Made by a program: the position numbers and the translations under genes. From Sepiola atlantica (Eukaryota; Mollusca; Cephalopoda; Sepiida; Sepiolidae): a stretch of DNA of 64,000 bases. Every line of letters starts with the position of its first letter. Within the stretch, counting starts at the first letter, position 1. Below, in pieces: positions 53,117-64,000 of this stretch. The stretch is from positions 310,001-374,000 of the forward strand of contig CAUVYP010000244.1 of the NCBI GenBank assembly GCA_963556195.1, read 5' to 3'. Below the pieces are notes generated by a model. It ran no database searches. It was not told the DNA's origin and saw nothing but the letters and a program-made list of their open reading frames with translations.

Positions 53117-56100
53117 TTAGTGCGATTTTAAGTTGATATCGCTTTTGTTTATAACTTCCACATTTATGAGAATTGTGCTCCGAAACTTTGCAGACAATAG
53201 CGGACACACATTTTCTACTAATGTACGAAGTTTCAGAAGTTCAGCTCTTGTACTCCCGGAGATATGTCGATACAAACTGAATACGCAAAACATAAACAAA
53301 ATTTAGTGCGATTTAAAGTTGATAAGTCTTTTGTTAATAACTTCCACATTTATAAGAATTGTGCTCCGAAACTTTGCAGACATTAGCGGACACACATTTT
53401 CTACTGAAGTACCAAGTTTCAGAAGTTCAGCTCTTGTACTCCCGGAGATATGTCGATACAAACTGAATACGCAAAACATAAACAAAATTTAGTGCGATTT
53501 AAAGTTGATAAGTCTTTTGTTAATTACTTCCACATTTATAAGAATTGTGCTCCGAAACTTTGCAGACATTAGCGGACACACATTTTCTACTGAAGTACCA
53601 AGTTTCAGAAGTTCAGCTCTTGTACTCCCGGAGATATGTCGATACAAACTGAATACGCAAAACATCAACAAAATTTAGTACGATTTTAAGTTGATATCGC
53701 TTTTGTTTATAACTTCCACATTTATAAGAATTGTGCTCCGAAACTTTGCAGACATTAGCGGACACACATTTTCTACTGAAGTACCAAGTTTCAGAAGTTC
53801 AGCTCGTGTACTCCCGGAGATATGTCGATACAAACTGAATACGCAAAACATCAACAAAATTTAGTGCGATTTTAAGTTGATATCGCTTGTGTTTATAACT
53901 TCCACATTTATACAAATTGTGCTCTGAAACTTTGCAGACATTAGCGGACACACATTTTCTACTGAAGTACCAAGTTTCAGAAGTTCAGCTCTTGTACTCC
54001 CGGAGATATGTCGATACAAACTGAATACGCAAAACATCAACAAAATTTAGTGCGATTTTAAGTTGATATCGCTTTTGTTTATAACTTCCACATTTATAAG
54101 AATTGTGCTCTGAAACTTTGCAGACCTTAGCGGACACACATTTTCTACTGAAGTACCAAGTTTCAGAAGTTCAGCTCTTGTACTCCCGGAGATATGTCGA
54201 TACAAACTGAATACGCAAAACATCAACAAAATTTAGTGCGATTTAAAAGGTATATCGCTTGTGTTAATAACTTCCACATTTATAAGAATTGTGCTCCGAA
54301 ACATTGCAGACATTAGCGGACACACATTTTCTACTGAAGTACCAAGTTTAAGAAGTTCAGCTCTTGTACTCCCGGAGATATGTCGATACAAACTGAATAC
54401 GCAAAACATCAACAAAATTTAGTACGATTTTAAGTTGATATCGCTTTTGTTTATAACTTCCACATTTATAAGAATTGTGCTCCGAAACTTTGCAGACATT
54501 AGCGGACACACATTTTCTACTGAAGTACCAAGTTTCAGAAGTTCAGCTCTTGTACTCCCGGAGATATGTCGATACAAACTGAATACGCAAAACATCAACA
54601 AAATTTAGTGCGATTTTAAGTTGATATCGCTTGTGTTTATAACTTCCACATTTATACAAATTGTGCTCTGAAACTTTGCAGACATTAGCGGACACACATT
54701 TTCTACTGAAGTACCAAGTTTCAGAAGTTCAGCTCTTGTACTCCCGGAGATATGTCGATACAAACTGAATACGCAAAACATCAACAAAATTTAGTGCGAT
54801 TTTAAGTTGATATCGCTTTTGTTTATAACTTCCACATTTATAAGAATTGTGCTCTGAAACTTTGCAGACCTTAGCGGACACACATTTTCTACTGAAGTAC
54901 CAAGTTTCAGAAGTTCAGCTCTTGTACTCCCGGAGATATGTCGATACAAACTGAATACGCAAAACATCAACAAAATTTAGTGCGATTTAAAAGGTATATC
55001 GCTTGTGTTAATAACTTCCACATTTATAAGAATTGTGCTCCGAAACTTTGCAGACATTAGCGGACACACATTTTCTACTGAAGTACCAAGTTTCAGAAGT
55101 TCAGCTCTTGTACTCCCGGAGATATGTCGATACAAACTGAATACGCAAAACATCAACAAAATTTAGTGCGATTTTAAGTTGATATCGCTTTTGTTTATAA
55201 CTTCCACATTTATAAGAATTGTGCTCCGAAACTTTGCAGACATTAGCGGACACACATTTTCTACTGAAGTACCAAGTTTCAGAAGTTCAGCTCTTGTACT
55301 CCCGGAGATATGTCGATACAAACTGAATACGCAAAACATCAACAAAATTTAGTGCGATTTTAAGTTGATATCGCTTGCGTTTATAACTTCCACATTTATA
55401 CAAATTGTGCTCTGAAACTTTGCAGACATTAGCGGACACACATTTTCTACTGAAGTACCAAGTTTCAGAAGTTCAGCTCTTGTACTCCCGGAGATATGTC
55501 GATACAAACTGAATACGCAAAACATCAACACAATTTAGTGCGATTTAAAAGGTATATCGCTTGTGTTAATAACTTCCACATTTATAAGAATTGTGCTCTG
55601 AAACTTTGCAGACCTTAGCGGACACACATTTTCTACTGAAGTACCAAGTTTCAGAAGTTCAGCTCTTGTACTCCCGGAGATATGTCGATACAAACTGAAT
55701 ACGCAAAACATCAACAAAATTTAGTGCGATTTAAAAGGTATATCGCTTGTGTTAATAACTTCCACATTTATAAGAATTGTGCTCCGAAACTTTGCAGACA
55801 TTAGCGGACACACATTTTCTACTGAAGTACCAAGTTTCAGAAGTTCAGCTCTTGTACTCCCGGAGATATGTCGATACAAACTGAATACGCAAAACATCAA
55901 CAAAATTTAGTGCGATTTTAAGTTGATATCGCTTGTGTTTATAACTTCCACATTTATACAAATTGTGCTCTGAAACTTTGCAGACATTAGCGGACACACA
56001 TTTTCTACTGAAGTACCAAGTTTCAGAAGTTCAGCTCTTGTACTCCCGGAGATATGTCGATACAAACTGAATACGCAAAACATCAACAAAATTTAGTGCG

Positions 56101-58510
56101 ATTTTAAGTTGATATCGCTTTTGTTTATAACTTCCACATTTATAAGAATTGTGCTCTGAAACTTTGCAGACATTAGCGGACACACATTTTCTACTGAAGT
56201 ACCAAGTTTCAGAAGTTCAGCTCTTGTACTCCCGGAGATATGTCGATACAAACTGAATACGCAAAACATCAACAAAATTTAGTGCGATTTAAAAGGTATA
56301 TCGCTTGTGTTAATAACTTCCACATTTATAAGAATTGTGCTCCGAAACTTTGCAGACATTAGCGGACACACATTTTCTACTGAAGTACCAAGTTTCAGAA
56401 GTTCAGCTCTTGTACTCCCGGAGATATGTCGATACAAACTGAATACGCAAAACATCAACAAAATTTAGTGCGATTTAAAAGGTATATCGCTTGTGTTAAT
56501 AACTTCCACATTTATAAGAATTGTGCTCCGAAACTTTGCAGACATTAGCGGACACACATTTTCTACTGAAGTACCAAGTTTCAGAAGTTCAGCTCTTGTA
56601 CTCCCGGAGATATGTCGATACAAACTGAATACGCAAAACATCAACAAAATTTAGTACGATTTTAAGTTGATATCGCTTTTGTTTATAACTTCCACATTTA
56701 TAAGAATTGTGCTCCGAAACTTTGCAGACATTAGCGGACACACATTTTCTACTGAAGTACCAAGTTTCAGAAGTTCAGCTCTTGTACTCCCGGAGATATG
56801 TCGATACAAACTGAATACGCAAAACATCAACAAAATTTAGTGCGATTTTAAGTTGATATCGCTTGTGTTTATAACTTCCACATTTATACAAATTGTGCTC
56901 TGAAACTTTGCAGACATTAGCGGACACACATTTTCTACTGAAGTACCAAGTTTCAGAAGTTCAGCTCTTGTACTCCCGGAGATATGTCGATACAAACTGA
57001 ATACGCAAAACATCAACAAAATTTAGTGCGATTTTAAGTTGATATCGCTTTTGTTTATAACTTCCACATTTATAAGAATTGTGCTCTGAAACTTTGCAGA
57101 CCTTAGCGGACACACATTTTCTACTGAAGTACCAAGTTTCAGAAGTTCAGCTCTTGTACTCCCGGAGATATGTCGATACAAACTGAATACGCAAAACATC
57201 AACAAAATTTAGTGCGATTTTAAGTTGATATCGCTTGCGTTTATAACTTCCACATTTATACAAATTGTGCTCTGAAACTTTGCAGACATTAGCGGACACA
57301 CATTTTCTACTGAAGTATCAAGTTTCAGAAGTTCAGCTCTTGTACTCCCGGAGATATGTCGATACAAACTGAATACGCAAAACATCAACACAATTTAGTG
57401 CGATTTAAAAGGTATATCGCTTGTGTTAATAACTTCCACATTTATAAGAATTGTGCTCCGAAACTTTGCAGACATTAGCGGACACACATTTTCTACTGAA
57501 GTACCAAGTTTCAGAAGTTCAGCTCTTGTACTCCCGGAGATATGTCGATACAAACTGAATACGCAAAACATCAACACAATTTAGTGCGATTTAAAAGGTA
57601 TATCGCTTGTGTTAATAACTTCCACATTTATAAGAATTGTGCTCTGAAACTTTGCAGACCTTAGCGGACACACATTTTCTACTGAAGTACCAAGTTTCAG
57701 AAGTTCAGCTCTTGTACTCCCGGAGATATGTCGATACAAACTGAATACGCAAAACATCAACAAAATTTAGTGCGATTAAAAAGGTATATCGCTTGTGTTA
57801 ATAACTTCCACATTTATAAGAATTGTGCTCCGAAACTTTGCAGACATTAGCGGACACACATTTTCTACTGAAGTACCAAGTTTCAGAAGTTCAGCTCTTG
57901 TACTCCCGGAGATATGTCGATACAAACTGAATACGCAAAACATCAACAAAATTTAGTGCGATTTTAAGTTGATATCGCTTGTGTTTATAACTTCCACATT
58001 TATACAAATTGTGCTCTGAAACTTTGCAGACATTAGCGGACACACATTTTCTACTGAAGTACCAAGTTTCAGAAGTTCAGCTCTTGTACTCCCGGAGATA
58101 TGTCGATACAAACTGAATACGCAAAACATCAACAAAATTTAGTGCGATTTTAAGTTGATATCGCTTTTGTTTATAACTTCCACATTTATAAGAATTGTGC
58201 TCTGAAACTTTGCAGACATTAGCGGACACACATTTTCTACTGAAGTACCAAGTTTCAGAAGTTCAGCTCTTGTACTCCCGGAGATATGTCGATACAAACT
58301 GAATACGCAAAACATCAACAAAATTTAGTGCGATTTAAAAGGTATATCGCTTGTGTTAATAACTTCCACATTTATAAGAATTGTGCTCCGAAACTTTGCA
58401 GACATTAGCGGACACACATTTTCTACTGAAGTACCAAGTTTCAGAAGTTCAGCTCTTGTACTCCCGGAGATATGTCGATACAAACTGAATACGCAAAACA
58501 TCAACAAAAT
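53117..58510. repeat. 29-monomer superunit (5,394 bp), copy 1
   Basis: Starts G', C', C' (ttaattacttcc), A (gtacgatttt, gctcgtgtac), F, A-rQ, B (gaaacattgcag, gtttaagaag), A, F, A-rQ, B, A, H, BrQ, B, F, AQ, B, B, A, F, A-rQ, H (gtatcaag), B, then BrQ, B*, F, AQ, B. The first 24 units match the block starting at 58511 in order and in private markers. Confidence 0.87.
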
Positions 58511-61500
58511 TTAGTGCGATTTTAAGTTGATATCGCTTTTGTTTATAACTTCCACATTTATGAGAATTGTGCTCCGAAACTTTGCAGACAATAGCGGACA
58601 CACATTTTCTACTAATGTACGAAGTTTCAGAAGTTCAGCTCTTGTACTCCCGGAGATATGTCGATACAAACTGAATACGCAAAACATAAACAAAATTTAG
58701 TGCGATTTAAAGTTGATAAGTCTTTTGTTAATAACTTCCACATTTATAAGAATTGTGCTCCGAAACTTTGCAGACATTAGCGGACACACATTTTCTACTG
58801 AAGTACCAAGTTTCAGAAGTTCAGCTCTTGTACTCCCGGAGATATGTCGATACAAACTGAATACGCAAAACATAAACAAAATTTAGTGCGATTTAAAGTT
58901 GATAAGTCTTTTGTTAATTACTTCCACATTTATAAGAATTGTGCTCCGAAACTTTGCAGACATTAGCGGACACACATTTTCTACTGAAGTACCAAGTTTC
59001 AGAAGTTCAGCTCTTGTACTCCCGGAGATATGTCGATACAAACTGAATACGCAAAACATCAACAAAATTTAGTACGATTTTAAGTTGATATCGCTTTTGT
59101 TTATAACTTCCACATTTATAAGAATTGTGCTCCGAAACTTTGCAGACATTAGCGGACACACATTTTCTACTGAAGTACCAAGTTTCAGAAGTTCAGCTCG
59201 TGTACTCCCGGAGATATGTCGATACAAACTGAATACGCAAAACATCAACAAAATTTAGTGCGATTTTAAGTTGATATCGCTTGTGTTTATAACTTCCACA
59301 TTTATACAAATTGTGCTCTGAAACTTTGCAGACATTAGCGGACACACATTTTCTACTGAAGTACCAAGTTTCAGAAGTTCAGCTCTTGTACTCCCGGAGA
59401 TATGTCGATACAAACTGAATACGCAAAACATCAACAAAATTTAGTGCGATTTTAAGTTGATATCGCTTTTGTTTATAACTTCCACATTTATAAGAATTGT
59501 GCTCTGAAACTTTGCAGACCTTAGCGGACACACATTTTTACTGAAGTACCAAGTTTCAGAAGTTCAGCTCTTGTACTCCCGGAGATATGTCGATACAAAC
59601 TGAATACGCAAAACATCAACAAAATTTAGTGCGATTTAAAAGGTATATCGCTTGTGTTAATAACTTCCACATTTATAAGAATTGTGCTCCGAAACATTGC
59701 AGACATTAGCGGACACACATTTTCTACTGAAGTACCAAGTTTAAGAAGTTCAGCTCTTGTACTCCCGGAGATATGTCGATACAAACTGAATACGCAAAAC
59801 ATCAACAAAATTTAGTACGATTTTAAGTTGATATCGCTTTTGTTTATAACTTCCACATTTATAAGAATTGTGCTCCGAAACTTTGCAGACATTAGCGGAC
59901 ACACATTTTCTACTGAAGTACCAAGTTTCAGAAGTTCAGCTCTTGTACTCCCGGAGATATGTCGATACAAACTGAATACGCAAAACATCAACAAAATTTA
60001 GTGCGATTTTAAGTTGATATCGCTTGTGTTTATAACTTCCACATTTATACAAATTGTGCTCTGAAACTTTGCAGACATTAGCGGACACACATTTTCTACT
60101 GAAGTACCAAGTTTCAGAAGTTCAGCTCTTGTACTCCCGGAGATATGTCGATACAAACTGAATACGCAAAACATCAACAAAATTTAGTGCGATTTTAAGT
60201 TGATATCGCTTTTGTTTATAACTTCCACATTTATAAGAATTGTGCTCTGAAACTTTGCAGACCTTAGCGGACACACATTTTCTACTGAAGTACCAAGTTT
60301 CAGAAGTTCAGCTCTTGTACTCCCGGAGATATGTCGATACAAACTGAATACGCAAAACATCAACAAAATTTAGTGCGATTTAAAAGGTATATCGCTTGTG
60401 TTAATAACTTCCACATTTATAAGAATTGTGCTCCGAAACTTTGCAGACATTAGCGGACACACATTTTCTACTGAAGTACCAAGTTTCAGAAGTTCAGCTC
60501 TTGTACTCCCGGAGATATGTCGATACAAACTGAATACGCAAAACATCAACAAAATTTAGTGCGATTTTAAGTTGATATCGCTTTTGTTTATAACTTCCAC
60601 ATTTATAAGAATTGTGCTCCGAAACTTTGCAGACATTAGCGGACACACATTTTCTACTGAAGTACCAAGTTTCAGAAGTTCAGCTCTTGTACTCCCGGAG
60701 ATATGTCGATACAAACTGAATACGCAAAACATCAACAAAATTTAGTGCGATTTTAAGTTGATATCGCTTGCGTTTATAACTTCCACATTTATACAAATTG
60801 TGCTCTGAAACTTTGCAGACATTAGCGGACACACATTTTCTACTGAAGTACCAAGTTTCAGAAGTTCAGCTCTTGTACTCCCGGAGATATGTCGATACAA
60901 ACTGAATACGCAAAACATCAACACAATTTAGTGCGATTTAAAAGGTATATCGCTTGTGTTAATAACTTCCACATTTATAAGAATTGTGCTCTGAAACTTT
61001 GCAGACCTTAGCGGACACACATTTTCTACTGAAGTACCAAGTTTCAGAAGTTCAGCTCTTGTACTCCCGGAGATATGTCGATACAAACTGAATACGCAAA
61101 ACATCAACAAAATTTAGTGCGATTTAAAAGGTATATCGCTTGTGTTAATAACTTCCACATTTATAAGAATTGTGCTCCGAAACTTTGCAGACATTAGCGG
61201 ACACACATTTTCTACTGAAGTACCAAGTTTCAGAAGTTCAGCTCTTGTACTCCCGGAGATATGTCGATACAAACTGAATACGCAAAACATCAACAAAATT
61301 TAGTGCGATTTTAAGTTGATATCGCTTGTGTTTATAACTTCCACATTTATACAAATTGTGCTCTGAAACTTTGCAGACATTAGCGGACACACATTTTCTA
61401 CTGAAGTACCAAGTTTCAGAAGTTCAGCTCTTGTACTCCCGGAGATATGTCGATACAAACTGAATACGCAAAACATCAACAAAATTTAGTGCGATTTTAA

Positions 61501-62973
61501 GTTGATATCGCTTTTGTTTATAACTTCCACATTTATAAGAATTGTGCTCTGAAACTTTGCAGACATTAGCGGACACACATTTTCTACTGAAGTACCAAGT
61601 TTCAGAAGTTCAGCTCTTGTACTCCCGGAGATATGTCGATACAAACTGAATACGCAAAACATCAACAAAATTTAGTGCGGTTTAAAAGGTATATCGCTTG
61701 TGTTAATAACTTCCACATTTATAAGAATTGTGCTCCGAAACTTTGCAGACATTAGCGGACACACATTTTCTACTGAAGTACCAAGTTTCAGAAGTTCAGC
61801 TCTTGTACTCCCGGAGATATGTCGATACAAACTGAATACGCAAAACATCAACAAAATTTAGTGCGATTTAAAAGGTATATCGCTTGTGTTAATAACTTCC
61901 ACATTTATAAGAATTGTGCTCCGAAACTTTGCAGACATTAGCGGACACACATTTTCTACTGAAGTACCAAGTTTCAGAAGTTCAGCTCTTGTACTCCCGG
62001 AGATATGTCGATACAAACTGAATACGCAAAACATCAACAAAATTTAGTACGATTTTAAGTTGATATCGCTTTTGTTTATAACTTCCACATTTATAAGAAT
62101 TGTGCTCCGAAACTTTGCAGACATTAGCGGACACACATTTTCTACTGAAGTACCAAGTTTCAGAAGTTCAGCTCTTGTACTCCCGGAGATATGTCGATAC
62201 AAACTGAATACGCAAAACATCAACAAAATTTAGTGCGATTTTAAGTTGATATCGCTTGTGTTTATAACTTCCACATTTATACAAATTGTGCTCTGAAACT
62301 TTGCAGACATTAGCGGACACACATTTTCTACTGAAGTACCAAGTTTCAGAAGTTCAGCTCTTGTACTCCCGGAGATATGTCGATACAAACTGAATACGCA
62401 AAACATCAACAAAATTTAGTGCGATTTTAAGTTGATAACGCTTTTGTTTATAACTTCCACATTTATAAGAATTGTGCTCTGAAACTTTGCAGACCTTAGC
62501 GGACACACATTTTCTACTGAAGTACCAAGTTTCAGAAGTTCAGCTCTTGTACTCCCGGAGATATGTCGATACAAACTGAATACGCAAAACATCAACAAAA
62601 TTTAGTGCGATTTTAAGTTGATATCGCTTGCGTTTATAACTTCCACATTTATACAAATTGTGCTCTGAAACTTTGCAGACATTAGCGGACACACATTTTC
62701 TACTGAAGTACCAAGTTTCAGAAGTTCAGCTCTTGTACTCCCGGAGATATGTCGATACAAACTGAATACGCAAAACATCAACACAATTTAGTGCGATTTA
62801 AAAGGTATATCGCTTGTGTTAATAACTTCCACATTTATAAGAATTGTGCTCCGAAACTTTGCAGACATTAGCGGACACACATTTTCTACTGAAGTACCAA
62901 GTTTCAGAAGTTCAGCTCTTGTACTCCCGGAGATATGTCGATACAAACTGAATACGCAAAACATCAACAAAAT
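58511..62973. repeat. 29-monomer superunit, copy 2, first 24 units
   Basis: Repeats 53117-57580 unit for unit. Shared private changes are ttaattacttcc near 58915, gctcgtgtac near 59197, gaaacattgcag near 59692 and gtttaagaag near 59741. Copy-specific changes are the one-base deletion near 59538, gtgcggtttaaaag near 61676 and gataacgc near 62436. Confidence 0.87.
59441..59625. repeat. 185-bp type A-rQ monomer with one-base deletion
   Basis: Positions 59531-59543 read cacatttttactg, where other units have cacattttctactg, so a C is missing. The homologous unit in copy 1 (54047) is intact, so the loss followed the 5.4-kb duplication or is a consensus error at a T run. It breaks the minus-strand frame. 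Confidence 0.9.
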
Positions 62974-64000
62974 TTAGTACGATTTTAAGTTGATATCGCT
63001 TTTGTTTATAACTTCCACATTTATAAGAATTGTGCTCCGAAACTTTGCAGACATTAGCGGACACACATTTTCTACTGAAGTACCAAGTTTCAGAAGTTCA
63101 GCTCTTGTACTCCCGGAGATATGTACATACAAACTGAATACGCAAAACATCAACAAAATTTAGTGCGATTTTAAGTTGATATCGCTTGTGTTTATAACTT
63201 CCACATTTATACAAATTGTGCTCTGAAACTTTGCAGACATTAGCGGACACACATTTTCTACTGAAGTACCAAGTTTCAGAAGTTCAGCTCTTGTACTCCC
63301 GGAGATATGTCGATACAAACTGAATACGCAAAACATCAACAAAATTTAGTGCGATTTTAAGTTGATATCGCTTTTGTTTATAACTTCCACATTTATAAGA
63401 ATTGTGCTCTGAAACTTTGCAGACCTTAGCGGACACACATTTTCTACTGAAGTACCAAGTTTCAGAAGTTCAGCTCTTGTACTCCCGGAGATATGTCGAT
63501 ACAAACTGAATACGCAAAACATCAACAAAATTTAGTGCGATTTAAAAGGTATATCGCTTGTGTTAATAACTTCCACATTTATAAGAATTGTGCTCCGAAA
63601 CTTTGCAGACATTAGCGGACACACATTTTCTACTGAAGTACCAAGTTTCAGAAGTTCAGCTCTTGTACTCCCGGAGATATGTCGATACAAACTGAATACG
63701 CAAAACATCAACAAAATTTAGTGCGATTTTAAGTTGATATCGCTTTTGTTTATAACTTCCACATTTATAAGAATTGTGCTCCGAAACTTTGCAGACATTA
63801 GCGGACACACATTTTCTACTGAAGTACCAAGTTTCAGAAGTTCAGCTTTTGTACTCCCGGAGATATGTCGATACAAACTGAATACGCAAAACATCAACAA
63901 AATTTAGTGCGATTTTAAGTTGATATCGCTTGCGTTTATAACTTCCACATTTATACAAATTGTGCTCTGAAACTTTGCAGACATTAGCGGACACACATTT
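62974..64000. repeat. Last five and a half monomers, order departs from the 29-mer
   Basis: Order: A (gtacgatttt; private atgtacatacaaac near 63121), F, A-rQ, B, A (agcttttgtac), partial H. Copy 1 has BrQ-B*-F-AQ-B at the corresponding place. Instead this order matches 54419-55445 inside copy 1, as expected from an out-of-register exchange. The final unit (63904-64000) is cut by the window edge. Confidence 0.85.

Larger units (their letters stand above)
108..63903 (-). other. Recurrent 60-codon minus-strand open frame, one per monomer (probably non-coding)
   Basis: Every intact unit has a frame of 60 codons ending in TAA. It opens at TTG or GTG; the first ATG is codon 3, giving 58 residues. 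The predicted peptide is about the same in all copies, beginning MFCVFSLYRHISGS, with no signal, fold or family I recognise. It is broken by a stop at 18894-19079, by ttttatactg units near 28847, 30893, 32939 and 44285, and by the two deletions; it is shortened by three codons in the seven B* units and fused in three. Because 186 is divisible by 3, any frame open in the founder stays open. No promoter or splice context is visible. Confidence 0.75.
1..64000. repeat. 186-bp tandem satellite DNA array (entire window)
   Basis: The window is head-to-tail copies of a 186-bp unit with no inversion and no inserted sequence. TTAGTGCGAT or a near variant recurs every 186 bases from 108 to 63904, with only two one-base slips. 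One representative copy (666-851) has A 63, T 55, C 37 and G 31. The second half of the unit, including agttcagctc, cccggagatatg and aaactgaatacgc, is nearly invariant; a short block near positions 8-31 defines subtypes. A unit close to nucleosome-repeat length, in a long pure array, is typical of eukaryotic centromeric or heterochromatic satellites. No chromosomal location can be read from the sequence. I do not recognise the family. Confidence 0.98.

Noticed and set aside
108..63903. Hundreds of 60-codon minus-strand open frames as real genes or a repetitive protein
   Set aside because: There is one per 186-bp satellite unit, most open only at TTG or GTG, with no regulatory context and no recognisable domain. 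Substitutions are not restricted to silent sites, and stops and frameshifts are amplified freely with their HOR. Each unit normally ends in TAA, so no long repeat protein exists.
1..64000. CRISPR array (regular repeats)
   Set aside because: The entire 186-bp unit is repeated with no unique spacers, there are no cas genes, and the unit is far longer than a CRISPR repeat.
1..64000. Transposable element insertions or terminal repeats
   Set aside because: The length is fully accounted for by 186-bp units minus two bases. No target duplications, terminal inverted repeats or foreign sequence remain.
1..64000. Telomeric repeats or rDNA spacer
   Set aside because: No short telomere-type repeats such as TTAGGG, TTAGG or TTTAGGG arrays and no rRNA-like sequence are present. 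The short tttagtg at unit boundaries does not form a tandem hexamer or heptamer.

Overview
The whole 64 kb window is one uninterrupted tandem satellite DNA array, in a single orientation, with a 186-bp monomer. It holds 343 complete monomers (from position 108), plus a partial unit at each edge (1-107 and 63904-64000). 341 of the 343 are exactly 186 bp; the other two each lack one base (near 24168-24170 and 59538). I see no gene, RNA gene, transposon, CRISPR array or unique-sequence island, and both array ends lie outside the window. A long homogeneous satellite with layered higher-order repeats (HORs) points to eukaryotic constitutive heterochromatin, either centromeric/pericentromeric or subtelomeric. 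The host is not identifiable from sequence. One counted monomer (666-851) is 36.6% G+C with 7 CpGs against about 6.2 expected, so CpG is not depleted. That fits a sparsely methylated genome, such as many invertebrates, better than a vertebrate or plant, but it is weak evidence. I do not recognise the monomer as a named satellite.

Monomer types used below, with position 1 = first T of TTAGTGCGAT. A: ttttaagttgatatcgc then ttttg. B: aaaaggtatatcgcttgtg. C: aaagttgataggtc. C': the same with aagtc. D: ttaatttgatatcgattt plus aacttgtacatt. E: ttaatttgatatcgcttt. F: gatatcgcttgtgttta plus ttatacaaattg. G: gatatcgctgttg, ttatgagaattg, gacaatagcgg and gatgtacgaag; G' is the ctaatgtacg form. H: gatatcgcttgcgttta plus tacaaattg. 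Suffix Q = gctctgaaac (otherwise gctccgaaac); suffix r = gaccttagcgg (otherwise gacattagcgg); B* = B with gattaaaaagg. Hand comparison of A with B over the variable block gives 7 differences in 186 bp; the more distant G against B gives about 14.

Layout. 108-3269: tetramer A-AQ-BrQ-B (744 bp) and its derivatives. 2898-16289: an octamer G-C-B-D-A-G-C'-B (1,488 bp) in six full copies, two of them inside an 18-monomer block that recurs 6,324 bp away. 16290-20753: a 7-monomer E-F-G'-C'-A-AQ-B cassette twice, 3,162 bp apart, with a degenerate octamer between. 20754-26332: tetramer-based mixed array. 26333-33214: one 15-mer and two 11-mers. 33215-44002: 7-, 12- and 18-monomer periods built around one marked monomer. 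44003-46420: transition with mosaic monomers. 46421-64000: superunits of 21, 15 and 29 monomers, the 29-mer (5,394 bp) being tandemly repeated.

Each 186-bp monomer is 62 codons long, so one minus-strand frame is open in almost every copy (60 codons from a TTG or GTG, 58 from an ATG). I treat this as a by-product of homogenisation, not as genes. What the window does offer is a record of how a satellite evolves: nested HOR growth, local replacement of variants along the array, within-monomer recombination, a sharply bounded variable segment, and a dyad symmetry made perfect in one subtype by a CpG-to-TpG change.
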